Origin: Candidatus Merdivicinus faecavium
GTDB lineage: Bacteria; Bacillota; Clostridia; Oscillospirales; Ruminococcaceae
Assembly: GCA_018716285.1 (NCBI GenBank)
Contig: DVKD01000026.1
Span: 1-53,768 of the forward strand
Direction of reading: 5' to 3'
Length of the DNA stretch: 53,768 nt
Shown in pieces: positions 42,682 through 51,739 of the stretch. The notes beneath the pieces were generated by a model, which was not told the DNA's origin, made no database searches, and worked only from the letters and a program-made list of their open reading frames with translations. A program made the position numbers and the translations under genes. How positions within the stretch are numbered: the first letter of the stretch is position 1; every line of letters starts with the position of its first letter.

Positions 42682-44991
42682 TCAGGTATTATTCCCCGAT
42701 TGTTCCTGCATTTTTGCCTTCCACACGGCGGGAGGCATCCCATGAGCTTTTAAAAAATTCCGATAGAAGGTGTTCTCGCTCCCAAAGCCGCACTGCTGGT
42801 AGATCTGAATGTTGGTGAGTTCGGTGGTGAGCAGCAGAGATTCCGCCTTGGCCATTCGCAGCCCTTCGATGTATTTGCCGAAGGTCTTGCCGGACGCTTC
42901 CTTCACGACGCCGTAAAGGTATTTTTCCGACACCAGGAACTCTTCCGCGATCCGAACGGCGGTCAGTTCCGGGTCGGAAAAGCGCTCTTGGATATAGAGC
43001 AGGATTTTCCGGCTGTTCGCATCGTTGTAATTTTTCCGGTTTTTCTCCACCATATCGCAGAGGAAGAGGCAGAGGGAGCTGTAATCCTTTTGTATTTGCT
43101 CCAGCGTATAACCGGGGAGATATTCGGGGAAAGCCATGAGGTTTTGAGTTTCGGCGTTTTCGTTCGACAGGATCTGGACATAGGCGTTGTAAACCGGCTC
43201 GCGAAGGGAGAAGAACAGCTGCATGATCTCCTGATCGCCGCAGGCTCTGCGGCGCAGGCTTTTGTCCAGGTCGTCGAAGAAGGCGGCGATCCCCGCCTTG
43301 TCCCCCCGGATGAGCAGATCGTAGCAGTACTGATATTTGACGCTTTCAAAGGTGCTCTTCAGGGCGGCGGTCTGCGGCGCGGCATAGGGGTAGATCTCCC
43401 CGGAATGGATCTGGTCTTCCAGTGAGAGCGCGTTTTTTGCCTGCAGGTATGCGGTGCGGATGTTGGTGATGTCGTAAGCGGGCCTGCTGATGCCTGCACA
43501 GATCGTGACGTCCCACTCCTCCTGCTCAAGCTGGTCGTTTAACCGCTTCATGGCCTGGAGGAGGCGGTTGCGCAGCTGGTTGAGATTTACCGAGTCATCG
43601 GGATTGAGGGAAAGAACGCAGACGAGCTCCGTGGGGGACATCACCAGAAAGCAGTGGTAGTAGTCGGGCAGGAGCGCTTCCTTGGAAAGGAGCTCTTCGG
43701 CCATTACGTAGAGCTGCTGCTGTTCCATCGGCGTTAAGCTCTGTCCTGCTGTCCGGAAAGAGAAGATGGTGACGCAGAAGAAGCGGAAGTGTCCGTTAAA
43801 GTATTTGAGAAAATCAGGCTGCTCCTTCACCGCGTAGCAGCCGCGCATGATCAGACTTTCCAGGATGTCCGCTTCGACCTGGCGGCTCAGCAGGTCGATC
43901 TGCTCCTGCTTTTCCAGGTTGCTTTGGCCGAGCTTTTCAAAGGCATGGTTTAGGAAGGTGAATTCGTCGCGGGTGTATTCGGCCTGCGCCGAGCGGGTGG
44001 CTGTGTTGATGAGGCAGCGCATGGACTGTGTTTCCTTGATAGAAAAAACTAAAGAGACGACAATGATGACGCACAAGCCGATCCCGATGTAGAGCGACAG
44101 CCAGCTGATCATAGTTTTTTGGACCTGCTGCTCGATAACGGAATCCGACATGCCGCACACCATCTTTAAGCCCCACAGGCCGCTGCTTGCCTGAAAGACC
44201 TGGTAATGCCTGCCGTCTATTTCCGCCTTCCCGGCGTTTTGTGCGTCCGGCAGGGCGCTGTCACATCCATAATTGTGCTGATACAGAATCTGATTGCTGT
44301 CGTCGGCAACATAGATGAAATTGTCCTCGCCTTGGTAGGCGTTCAGGATCCTGTCGACCGTCTGCGCACAATTGATGAGCGCTACCAGCTTGCAGTTGTC
44401 GTTAATGAGTCCGTTTTGTACGCTGTCGATAATAAAAATGATCCCGCTGCCGCTTTGGCTGAAATCCGGGCTTGCAAACTCCATATTGGGCAGGAACTGG
44501 TGGCTGTAGGGGCTTTCGAAGAGAAAGTCATGCCACCCCTCGGCGCCGTGGTCCGCATAATCCAGCGGGATGGGCATCAACTCGGCATAATTATCGGAGC
44601 ATCCATCATTGGAAATAAAGACCGGAGTGTTGCGGAAAACCAGGTACGACATGGTGTCCAGTTCAAAAATGACGCTGAGCTGCGCGAGCTTTGTCTGCAG
44701 CTGGGTCAGGTAGACGTACTGCTCAAGCGGAATTTCCCCGCTGTTTTTCATCAGCTTTTGGAAGGTCTCTTCCGCCGACAGGATATTCATCATCTGCTGG
44801 GCTTTGCTTATATCATGCTCGATCATGTCCGTGCTTTCCTGCAGGTCCCGAGTCAAATTGTGTATCACAACATCCCGAATATGAGATTTGGAAATCTGGA
44901 TGAGTGGGATAATCATGCCAATTAATAAAATTAATAAAATCAGATATTTTAAAAAACGCTTGATAAATAACTGAAATAAGCTTTTTTTCAC
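42682..44991 (-). CDS. membrane-anchored AraC-family regulator (second operon)
   Basis: A 769-residue one-component sensor-regulator. GTG 44991 (MKKSLFQLFIKRFLKYLILL) lies 9 bases after GGAG. The first helix is at about 14-33; the extracellular sensor spans about 34-295; the second helix is at about 297-319 (WLSLYIGIGLCVIIVVSLVF). The C-terminus has paired helix-turn-helix units (VRIAEEFLVSEKYLYGVVKE and LTNIQIYQQCGFGSENTFYR, about 665-760). It is upstream of the binding-protein gene on the same strand, unlike the first locus where regulator and operon are divergent. The pair of regulators is similar in design but not close in sequence, so they likely sense different glycans. Confidence 0.9.
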   Translation of the reverse strand: MKKSLFQLFIKRFLKYLILLILLIGMIIPLIQISKSHIRDVVIHNLTRDLQESTDMIEHDISKAQQMMNILSAEETFQKLMKNSGEIPLEQYVYLTQLQTKLAQLSVIFELDTMSYLVFRNTPVFISNDGCSDNYAELMPIPLDYADHGAEGWHDFLFESPYSHQFLPNMEFASPDFSQSGSGIIFIIDSVQNGLINDNCKLVALINCAQTVDRILNAYQGEDNFIYVADDSNQILYQHNYGCDSALPDAQNAGKAEIDGRHYQVFQASSGLWGLKMVCGMSDSVIEQQVQKTMISWLSLYIGIGLCVIIVVSLVFSIKETQSMRCLINTATRSAQAEYTRDEFTFLNHAFEKLGQSNLEKQEQIDLLSRQVEADILESLIMRGCYAVKEQPDFLKYFNGHFRFFCVTIFSFRTAGQSLTPMEQQQLYVMAEELLSKEALLPDYYHCFLVMSPTELVCVLSLNPDDSVNLNQLRNRLLQAMKRLNDQLEQEEWDVTICAGISRPAYDITNIRTAYLQAKNALSLEDQIHSGEIYPYAAPQTAALKSTFESVKYQYCYDLLIRGDKAGIAAFFDDLDKSLRRRACGDQEIMQLFFSLREPVYNAYVQILSNENAETQNLMAFPEYLPGYTLEQIQKDYSSLCLFLCDMVEKNRKNYNDANSRKILLYIQERFSDPELTAVRIAEEFLVSEKYLYGVVKEASGKTFGKYIEGLRMAKAESLLLTTELTNIQIYQQCGFGSENTFYRNFLKAHGMPPAVWKAKMQEQSGNNT

Positions 44992-45032
44992 CCCATATCG
45001 CTCCTTTCACATCATCTGAATTTGCTATTTAT

Positions 45033-45061
45033 AGCATAACGCCGGTATGGCAGGATGTCAA
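45033..45061 (-). promoter_or_regulatory. promoter of the second AraC regulator gene
   Basis: Minus strand TTGACA (45061-45056), 17-base spacer, TATGCT (45038-45033). Confidence 0.78.
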
Positions 45062-45154
45062 GGGGGAGAAAAGAGCACGCCTGCACCGCCGATGCAGCAG
45101 ATTGGAATGTTAACAAATATGAAAGCAGAAGCATATTTTTTTAACAGATTGTTC

Positions 45155-45212
45155 TTGTATCAAGTGCGGGATTGTGGTATAATAAAATAGAAAAGCATAT
45201 TTTAGCATGCTA
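45155..45212 (+). promoter_or_regulatory. promoter and candidate MarR operator of the ABC exporter operon
   Basis: TTGTAT (45155-45160), 17-base spacer, TATAAT (45178-45183). The palindrome TAGCATGCTA (45203-45212) lies just after the expected start site and would suit autorepression by the MarR protein. Confidence 0.72.
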
Positions 45213-45265
45213 GCTGTTCTGCAAAGAGTAGAAAGGAGCAGAAAAGACCTTTGCGGATGGCTACT

Positions 45266-45359
45266 GGGAACATGAGGACTTTCTGGATAGGTGTGCCTGT
45301 TTGGAAAAGTCTTACTTTTTGCAAAACCATCTAACTGAGTTAGCGGTTTTGCTTTATGA
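45266..45359 (+). promoter_or_regulatory. structured leader before the MarR gene
   Basis: Within a 200-base leader, GCAAAACC (45321-45328) pairs with GGTTTTGC (45345-45352), enclosing CTAAC/GTTAG, then TTTATG. A 25-codon open frame beginning ATGGCTACTGGG at about 45257 ends in TAA at the start of this hairpin. A second frame stays open into the MarR start without a good initiation codon. The arrangement resembles leader-peptide attenuation of drug exporters; this is inference. Confidence 0.55.
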
Positions 45360-45384
45360 AAACATTTATAAGGAAAGAGAAAAA

Positions 45385-45858
45385 ATGGCAACAAAAGAAC
45401 AGGTTCAAATGATTCTGCAGTATTTGGAAGAAACGCATCCTGCAAAGTTTTACAAGGCACTGAACGAAGAGAACGCGGGCATCGGCGCGGTGCTCCGCTG
45501 CCTGCATGAATCCAAAGGGCCGGTGACCGCGGGGGATATCAGCGAATTCATGCGGGTGAGCACGGCAAGGGTGGCGGCGCTCCTCAAAAAAATGGCCGCG
45601 CAGGGGCTCGTGACAAAGGAGTGCGACGCGGCCGACGCCCGGTTTACGATCGTTCGGATCTCCCCAAAAGGCGAAGAAAAGATCGAGCAGATCCACGACA
45701 CTATCTGCCGCCAGGTGAGCGCGGTCATCGACCGGGTCGGCATGGAGAAAATGATGGAGTATATCTCCATCTCGGAACAGATCCGGGCGGCGGTAGCGCC
45801 TCCGGATTTAAACCTTGAACCCCCCTGCGGACAATCGAAACAGACAACAGAAGAGTAA
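45385..45858 (+). CDS. MarR-family regulator of an ABC exporter
   Basis: A 157-residue winged-helix regulator. ATG 45385 (MATKEQVQMILQYLEETHPA) has AAGGA about 9 bases upstream and matches the usual start of this clade; a longer reading from TTG 45301 overlaps the leader hairpin. The wHTH is visible at about 48-108 (TAGDISEFMRVSTARVAALL then KKMAAQGLVTKECDAADARF), followed by the dimerisation helices. Two half-transporter genes follow within 14 bases, so it likely represses the operon until an exported drug or metabolite binds. Confidence 0.92.
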   Translation: MATKEQVQMILQYLEETHPAKFYKALNEENAGIGAVLRCLHESKGPVTAGDISEFMRVSTARVAALLKKMAAQGLVTKECDAADARFTIVRISPKGEEKIEQIHDTICRQVSAVIDRVGMEKMMEYISISEQIRAAVAPPDLNLEPPCGQSKQTTEE

Positions 45859-45872
45859 AAAAGGAGAACCCT

Positions 45873-47624
45873 ATGATTAAGAAATTGATGGCGTGTATCA
45901 GAGAGTACAAACGTCCCACTCTGCTTACATTCCTGTTTATTGTAGGCGAAGTGATCATTGAATGCCTGATCCCCTTTATCACCGCAAACCTGGTCAACCA
46001 GATGAAGGCGGATATGGAGATGAAAACCCTGCTCACGATCGGGATATCCCTGGTCGTGATGGCGCTTGTCTCCCTGTGCTGCGGCGGTCTGGCGGGCTAT
46101 ACCAGCGCAAAAGCTTCCGCGGGCTTTGCCAAAAACCTGCGGCACGACCTTTTTGACAAGATCCAGAATTTTTCGTTCCAGAACATCGACAAATTTTCGT
46201 CCTCCTCGCTGGTGACACGGCTGACGACCGATGTGTCCAACGTTCAGATGTCCTACATGATGCTCATCCGAACGGCGATCCGTTCGCCGCTGATGTTCAT
46301 TTTCTCCATCATCATGGCCTACATCATGGGCGGGGCCCTCGCGACGACCTTTGTCGTCGTCATCCCCGTCCTGGCCGTCGGACTCATCCTGGTCACCAGA
46401 AAGGCAATGCCGGCCTTCCGCAGCGTCTTTAAAAAGTACGACAAGCTCAACGAATCCATCGAGGAGAACGTGCGGGCGATGCGGGTGGTAAAGGGCTTTG
46501 CCCGCGAGGATTATGAGATCCAAAAGTTCGGAAAGGCGGCGGGGGATATCTGCGCCGACTTTACCAAAGCTGAACGGATCGTCGCCTTCAATAACCCCCT
46601 GATGCAGGCCTGCCTCTACTTCAACATGCTGTTTGTCCTCACCATCGGCTCCAAGCTGGTCATCGAGAGCATGGGCGCCTCCCTCGACGTCGGGCAGATC
46701 TCCTCGATGCTGACCTACGGGATGCAGATCCTCATGTCCCTCATGATGATCTCGATGATCTACGTCATGGTCACCATGTCCTTTGAGTCCATGAAGCGGA
46801 TCGACGAGGTGCTCTCCGAGCAGTCGAGCCTTGTCAGCCCCGCGGAAGCGGTCACCGAGGTGAAAGACGGCTCCATCGACTTTAACGGCGTCAGCTTCAA
46901 GTATTCCGAAAAGGCCGACCGCTACGCGCTGTCGGACATCGATCTGCACATCCGGTCGGGCATGACGGTGGGAATCATCGGCGGCACCGGGTCGAGCAAA
47001 TCCTCCCTCGTCCAGCTCATCCCCCGCCTGTACGACGCGAGCGAGGGGAGCGTCCTGGTCGGCGGGGTCGATGTCAAAAAGTACGACCTCGTCACCCTGC
47101 GGGACAGCGTCGCGATGGTTTTGCAGAAAAATCTGCTCTTCTCCGGCACCATCGAGGAGAACCTGCGCTGGGGCAATGAAAATGCCACTGATGAGGAGAT
47201 TTATGAGGCCTGTAAGCTCGCCCAGGCGGACGAATTTATCTCCACCCTGCCAAACGGCTACGACACCTACATCGAGCAGGGCGGCACCAACGTGTCGGGC
47301 GGGCAGAAGCAGCGGCTCTGCATCGCGCGGGCGCTGCTCAAAAAGCCGAAGATCCTCATCCTCGACGACTCCACCAGCGCCGTCGACACCAAGACCGACG
47401 CCCTGATCCGCAAGGGTTTCGCTGATTTTATCCCGGAGACCACCAAGATTATTATCGCGCAGCGCATCTCTTCGGTGCAGAACGCGGACCTCATCATCAT
47501 CATGAACAACGGGACAATCGCCGACATGGGCTCCCACGACGAGCTGATGCGCACAAGCGAGATTTACCGCGAGATTTTTGAAGAACAGACCCACGGAGGA
47601 GCGGATGATGAAACAGATGAATGA
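45873..47624 (+). CDS. ABC exporter half-transporter, degenerate nucleotide site
   Basis: A 583-residue fused membrane/ATPase half-transporter of the multidrug exporter type. Six helices occupy about 15-320; the ATPase follows. Walker A is GGTGSSKSS (about 369-377), with Ser instead of the usual Gly before the Lys. The signature VSGGQKQRL (about 475) is intact. Walker B ends ILILDDSTSAVD (about 496), with Asp in place of the catalytic Glu. Such changes mark the non-hydrolysing site partner of heterodimeric exporters (BmrC/TM287-like). It overlaps the next gene by about 20 bases, in line with obligate pairing. Confidence 0.94.
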   Translation: MIKKLMACIREYKRPTLLTFLFIVGEVIIECLIPFITANLVNQMKADMEMKTLLTIGISLVVMALVSLCCGGLAGYTSAKASAGFAKNLRHDLFDKIQNFSFQNIDKFSSSSLVTRLTTDVSNVQMSYMMLIRTAIRSPLMFIFSIIMAYIMGGALATTFVVVIPVLAVGLILVTRKAMPAFRSVFKKYDKLNESIEENVRAMRVVKGFAREDYEIQKFGKAAGDICADFTKAERIVAFNNPLMQACLYFNMLFVLTIGSKLVIESMGASLDVGQISSMLTYGMQILMSLMMISMIYVMVTMSFESMKRIDEVLSEQSSLVSPAEAVTEVKDGSIDFNGVSFKYSEKADRYALSDIDLHIRSGMTVGIIGGTGSSKSSLVQLIPRLYDASEGSVLVGGVDVKKYDLVTLRDSVAMVLQKNLLFSGTIEENLRWGNENATDEEIYEACKLAQADEFISTLPNGYDTYIEQGGTNVSGGQKQRLCIARALLKKPKILILDDSTSAVDTKTDALIRKGFADFIPETTKIIIAQRISSVQNADLIIIMNNGTIADMGSHDELMRTSEIYREIFEEQTHGGADDETDE

Positions 47625-49530
47625 GAATCAGATGAAAAAAGGCGGCGCCCTGACCCGCACCATCCGGATGCTGTTCAAGGCATACCCGGTGCTGGTCCCC
47701 CTGACTGCCCTCTGCATTGTGTTCGCGGCAGTTGTCGCGGCCCTTCCCGCGATCTTCCAGCAGCAGGTGATCGCGGACATCGAGACCTGGTACCAGACCG
47801 GCGACTGGGCTTCCGCCTCGGCGGTCATCCTGCCCAAAATCGTGATCCTGGCGGTCCTATACGTGCTTTCCCTGCTCGCCATCCTCTGCTATACCCAGCT
47901 GATGGCCTATATTACGCAGGGATTCCTCGACAAGATGCGCTGCACCATGTTCGAGAAGATGCAGAAGCTCCCCATCAAGTATTTTGACACCCACAAGCAC
48001 GGCGACATCATGAGCTACTACACCAACGACATCGACTCGCTGCGGCAGCTCATTTCCCAGGCACTGCCGACGCTGCTCCAGTCCGCCGTGCTGCTTGTCT
48101 GCGTCTTCTGCATCATGATCTACTACAGCGTCTGGCTGACCCTGGTGGTCCTCATCGGCGTTGTGGCGATGCTGTTTGTCAGCCGCAAAGTCGGCAGCGG
48201 CTCGACCAAGTACTTCATCCGCCAGCAGACCTCTGTCGGCAAGACCGAGGGCTTCGTGCAGGAGATGATGAACGGCCAGAAGGTCATCAAGGTGTTCAAC
48301 CACGAGGACCACTGCCGCGCGGACTTCCAGAAAATCAACGAGCAGCTTTTTGAGGACAACTTCCGGGCCAACGCCTACGCGAACATTTTAGGCCCGATCA
48401 TCCAGAATATCGGCAACGTGCTGTATGTTGTCATCGCTGTGACCGGCGGCATGCTCCTGCTGGCGAAAGCGCCCAATCCGGGCGTGTCCTCCCTGATCGC
48501 CGGGGGCGTCGGCGTCCTGACCATCGACGTGATCGTCCCCTTCCTCAATATGTCCAAGCAGTTTACCGGCAACGTAAACCAGATTTCGCAGCAGATCAAC
48601 TCCATCGCAATGGCGATCGCCGGCGCGGAGCGGATCTTCTCCCTCATCGATGAAGCGCCCGAGGCGGACAGCGGATATGTCACCCTTGTGAACGCCGAGA
48701 TCGACGGGCAGGGGAATGTGGCCGAGACGGAGCGGCACACCGGGCACTGGGCGTGGAAGCACCCGCATCATGACGGCACCCTCACCTACACCCCTCTGCA
48801 GGGCGATGTGGTCATGGACGACGTCGACTTCGCCTACCAGCCGGGCAAGACCATCCTGCACGGCATCACCCTCTACGCCAAGCCGGGGCAGAAGGTCGCC
48901 TTTGTCGGCGCAACCGGCGCAGGCAAGACGACCATTACAAACCTCATCAACCGCTTTTACGATATTGAGGACGGCAAGATCCGGTACGACGGCATCAACA
49001 TCAACAAGATCCATAAATCAGACCTGCGCCGCTCCCTTGGACTGGTCTTGCAGGATACCAACCTCTTTACCGGCACTGTCATGGAAAACATCCGCTACGG
49101 AAAGCTTGACGCCACCGACGCCGAGTGCATCGACGCCGCCAAGCTCGCGGGTGCGGACGACTTTATCACCCGCCTGCCGGAGGGATACAATACCCTGCTG
49201 ACCAACAACGGCGAAAACCTCTCCCAGGGCCAGCGGCAGCTCATCGCGATCGCGCGCGCGGCGGTCGCCGACCCGCCCGTCATGATCCTCGACGAGGCGA
49301 CCTCCTCCATTGACACGCGGACTGAGCAGATCGTGCAGCGCGGCATGGATAAGCTGATGGAGGGGCGGACGGTCTTCGTCATCGCCCACCGGCTGTCCAC
49401 TGTCAAAAACTCTAACGTGATCATGGTGCTGGAGCACGGCCGGATTATCGAGCGGGGCAGCCATGAGGAGCTGATTGCCAAGAAGGGGCAGTACTATCAG
49501 CTGTACACCGGCGCCTTCGAACTCGAATAA
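47605..49530 (+). CDS. ABC exporter half-transporter, catalytic partner
   Basis: A 641-residue half-transporter with canonical ATPase motifs: Walker A GATGAGKTT (about 434), signature LSQGQRQLI (about 539), Walker B VMILDEATSSID (about 560) with the catalytic Glu, and H-loop FVIAHRLST. Six helices precede at about 20-330. A 45-residue His/Trp-containing insert (GHWAWKHPHHDGTLTYTPL) lies between membrane domain and ATPase, a common feature of this partner. Start 47605 or 47608 follows GGAGGA inside the upstream gene. Together the two form an exporter for drugs, lipids or peptides; substrate unknown. Confidence 0.95.
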   Translation: MMKQMNENQMKKGGALTRTIRMLFKAYPVLVPLTALCIVFAAVVAALPAIFQQQVIADIETWYQTGDWASASAVILPKIVILAVLYVLSLLAILCYTQLMAYITQGFLDKMRCTMFEKMQKLPIKYFDTHKHGDIMSYYTNDIDSLRQLISQALPTLLQSAVLLVCVFCIMIYYSVWLTLVVLIGVVAMLFVSRKVGSGSTKYFIRQQTSVGKTEGFVQEMMNGQKVIKVFNHEDHCRADFQKINEQLFEDNFRANAYANILGPIIQNIGNVLYVVIAVTGGMLLLAKAPNPGVSSLIAGGVGVLTIDVIVPFLNMSKQFTGNVNQISQQINSIAMAIAGAERIFSLIDEAPEADSGYVTLVNAEIDGQGNVAETERHTGHWAWKHPHHDGTLTYTPLQGDVVMDDVDFAYQPGKTILHGITLYAKPGQKVAFVGATGAGKTTITNLINRFYDIEDGKIRYDGININKIHKSDLRRSLGLVLQDTNLFTGTVMENIRYGKLDATDAECIDAAKLAGADDFITRLPEGYNTLLTNNGENLSQGQRQLIAIARAAVADPPVMILDEATSSIDTRTEQIVQRGMDKLMEGRTVFVIAHRLSTVKNSNVIMVLEHGRIIERGSHEELIAKKGQYYQLYTGAFELE

Positions 49531-49562
49531 AGGCGCGCCCAGGGCTGTAAATAAGGCCGAAA

Positions 49563-49604
49563 AATAACGGAGACCGCCGCAGAGGCGATCTCCGTTATTT
49601 TTTA
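49563..49604. terminator. bidirectional terminator
   Basis: AATAACGGAGA (49563-49573) pairs with TCTCCGTTATT (49589-49599), inner GCC/GGC, then TTTTTA; a run of T also follows on the minus strand. It ends the exporter operon and the redox operon. Confidence 0.9.
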
Positions 49605-49664
49605 CTTTAGAGCGTTCAGAAAGATAAACGGCGGGTCCATATTTTCTGCCGCTGTCTGGCTATT

Positions 49665-50117
49665 TCAAAGCTGCGCCAATACTTCCGCGGCGTTTGTATC
49701 CGGTTTGACCTTCGGCATAATCTGTTCGATACGGCCCTGTTCGTCAATGAGAAAAGTGGTGCGCACTACGCCCATTGCGGTTTTTCCGTACAGCTTCTTT
49801 TCCTGCCAGACATCATAAGCCTGGATGGCGGTCAGTGCGGGGTCTGAAAGCAGAACAAACGGCAGGTTATATTTTTCGGCAAACCGCGTGTGGGAGGCGG
49901 CGCTGTCACGGCTTATACCGATCACTTCTGCTCCCTTTTTCTGGAATTCGCCGTAAAGCCCCGCAAAGGCGCAGGCCTGTTTGGTACAGCCGGGCGTATT
50001 GTCCTTGGGATAAAAATATAAAACCACTTTTTTGCCGGCAAAGTCGGAGAGGGAGACCTCTCTTCCATTCCGATCTGTCAATGTAAATTCCGGCGCTTTG
50101 TCACCAATTTTAAGCAT
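49665..50117 (-). CDS. bcp: thioredoxin-dependent peroxiredoxin, BCP/PrxQ type
   Basis: A 150-residue peroxiredoxin that reduces H2O2 and alkyl hydroperoxides. Peroxidatic Cys44 and resolving Cys49 are seen in DNTPGCTKQACAF, the spacing of atypical 2-Cys BCP proteins. It starts MLKIGDKAPEFTLTDRNGRE after AGGAGG. It is the last gene of a rhodanese, ccdA, tlpA-like, bcp unit, with 10 bases to the preceding gene. No signal peptide, so it acts in the cytoplasm. Confidence 0.95.
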   Translation of the reverse strand: MLKIGDKAPEFTLTDRNGREVSLSDFAGKKVVLYFYPKDNTPGCTKQACAFAGLYGEFQKKGAEVIGISRDSAASHTRFAEKYNLPFVLLSDPALTAIQAYDVWQEKKLYGKTAMGVVRTTFLIDEQGRIEQIMPKVKPDTNAAEVLAQL

Positions 50118-50127
50118 AGCTGTCCTC

Positions 50128-50697
50128 CTATTCCGTGATCATCTGGATCCCTTTTTCCAGCGTTTCAAGATCAAGCATCCCGCTGCCGTACGTCACCAGG
50201 TCGCCGTTTTCGTCTATGAAAAAGGTGGTGGGAAACCCGGTTACATAATACGCGCTGACCGCCTCCAGTTCCGTATCAAAGAAAACGTCAAACCGGAACC
50301 CTTCCTGCTCGATATATTCTTTTGCGGATTCCACCGTCTCCTGAACGCCGTCGGTGGCGTTCACCATGAGAAACTGCACATCCGGATATTCCTCATAGGC
50401 TTTGTCGAAATCCGGCATTTCGACCTTGCAGTAATAGCACCAGGTGGCCCAGAAGTTTAGGACGATCGGCTTTCCAAAATAATCGGAAAGCTGGACTTCG
50501 TTGCCTTCCCCGTCCAGGACCGTAAAATCCGGAGCCGCAAAGCCGCTCTCCTCAGAAGCCGAATCCTGTGCCTGGGCATCCTGCATCAGGTTGCCTCCGC
50601 CGTAATCCCTGCTCAGCACCTGATACAGGACAGCGGCCCCTGCAATCAGCGCCGCAAGGGCCGCTGCCAGGATGATCCATTTTACCTTGCTTTTCAT
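50128..50697 (-). CDS. TlpA/ResA-like membrane-anchored thioredoxin
   Basis: A 189-residue thiol-disulfide protein held by one N-terminal helix (about 6-27, WIILAAALAALIAGAAVLYQ); no lipobox Cys. The thioredoxin domain starts near 55 (APDFTVLDGEGNEV); the active site is WCYYC (Cys87, Cys90) and the cis-Pro loop TGFPTTFFIDENG. It faces outside the cell and would be re-reduced through CcdA, encoded just upstream. Partners may be extracytoplasmic peroxidases, methionine sulfoxide reductase or other disulfides. Preceded by GGGGGGA as ribosome site. Confidence 0.93.
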   Translation of the reverse strand: MKSKVKWIILAAALAALIAGAAVLYQVLSRDYGGGNLMQDAQAQDSASEESGFAAPDFTVLDGEGNEVQLSDYFGKPIVLNFWATWCYYCKVEMPDFDKAYEEYPDVQFLMVNATDGVQETVESAKEYIEQEGFRFDVFFDTELEAVSAYYVTGFPTTFFIDENGDLVTYGSGMLDLETLEKGIQMITE

Positions 50698-50712
50698 TGT
50701 GGTGTTTCCCCC

Positions 50713-51387
50713 CTATGACAGCAGCGCCAGGAACCGGCCGAACAGCCCCGTCGCCATAAGCACGCCGATCACGATCAGAAAAACGCCGCTGACGGTGTTG
50801 ATCACGCGGTAGTGCCGCTTAATAAAGGAAAATGCGCCTTTCAGCCGGTCGATGAGCACCGCGCTGATAAAAAAGGGGATCCCAAGCCCCAAAGAATACA
50901 GCAGAAGCATGAGAACGCCTTCCAGCACATTTCCCTGGCTTGTGGCAAGCATCAAAGCCGACCCCAGAAAGGCGCCGACACAGGGCGTCCATCCGATGGA
51001 GAAGACGACGCCGAATAAAACGGAAGAAAAGAACCCCAGATTATCCGTTTTGGCGAGCCTGGTGCCTTTGAAGAGGTTAATCTGAAAAACGCCGAGAAAA
51101 TTGAGGCCAAAAAAGATGACGATCAGCCCCGTGATGATATTCACGGCCGTTTGGTGCGCGTTCAAAAGCCGGCCGAAGGTGCCGGCCAGGGCGCCCAGCA
51201 GGACAAATACGGCGGTAAATCCCAGGATAAAGCCCAAAGCGTTCTTGATAACCCGCCTTGCGTTTTTCTCACTGCCGTCAGCTGAACAGCCGCCGGCAAA
51301 ATATGAGAGATAGATGGGAAGCATCGGCAGAAGGCAGGGGGATACGAATGTGATGATCCCTTCCAAAAACGAGATAAAGTACTGCAT
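50713..51387 (-). CDS. ccdA: CcdA-type thiol-disulfide interchange membrane protein
   Basis: A 224-residue, six-helix protein that carries electrons from cytoplasmic thioredoxin across the membrane. The redox pair is Cys18 (TFVSPCLLPMLPIYLSY) and Cys136 (IGWTPCVGAFLGSALM), each next to the diagnostic Pro residues. The start overlaps the rhodanese gene stop by one base (TAATG). It is followed by the TlpA-like gene, its likely acceptor. Cytochrome c genes are absent nearby, so a general reductive role outside the cell is more likely than cytochrome maturation. Confidence 0.95.
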   Translation of the reverse strand: MQYFISFLEGIITFVSPCLLPMLPIYLSYFAGGCSADGSEKNARRVIKNALGFILGFTAVFVLLGALAGTFGRLLNAHQTAVNIITGLIVIFFGLNFLGVFQINLFKGTRLAKTDNLGFFSSVLFGVVFSIGWTPCVGAFLGSALMLATSQGNVLEGVLMLLLYSLGLGIPFFISAVLIDRLKGAFSFIKRHYRVINTVSGVFLIVIGVLMATGLFGRFLALLS

Positions 51388-51713
51388 TACACGGTTTCCC
51401 CTCTGTAAGCGTTGATGCCGCCGATATCCCGCACATGGCGATATCCGCTTTCTTTCAGATAAGCTGCCGCTCTTGCGCTCCTGCCGCCGCTCAGGCAGTG
51501 GACGAAGAGAGGAGTTTCCTGATCGGGTACTACCTCACCGATCGTATCCAGCCTGTCAAGCGGTATATTTACGCTTCCGCCGATGTGATAATCGGCATAC
51601 TCCTCTTTGGTGCGGACGTCGAGCAAAACAGCGCCCTTGGTGTTTTTCCATTCCTCGACGCCCTTGTTGATATCTCTGCCGGCAAATAAATCAAAAAACA
51701 TGGTATTTCCCAT
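51387..51713 (-). CDS. single-domain rhodanese
   Basis: A 108-residue sulfurtransferase. The persulfide Cys73 lies in LFVHCLSGGRSARAA (loop CLSGGRS), and the N-terminal substrate block is GAVLLDVRTKEEYADYHIGG. The ATG at 51713 is usual, but the ribosome-site-like GGATGGGA may favour the in-frame ATG at 51701 (MFFDLFAG). It is first in the redox operon and translationally coupled to ccdA. It could pass sulfane sulfur to or from persulfides. The promoter has an extended -10 and two tandem operator-like sites. Confidence 0.92.
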   Translation of the reverse strand: MGNTMFFDLFAGRDINKGVEEWKNTKGAVLLDVRTKEEYADYHIGGSVNIPLDRLDTIGEVVPDQETPLFVHCLSGGRSARAAAYLKESGYRHVRDIGGINAYRGETV

Positions 51714-51739
51714 CCTTGCGTTTCATTTATTTGATTTCT

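Noticed and set aside
45450-47594. 714-codon open frame antisense to the MarR and ABC genes
   Set aside because: Low-complexity His/Asp-rich translation typical of antisense shadows; the plus-strand exporter is full length.
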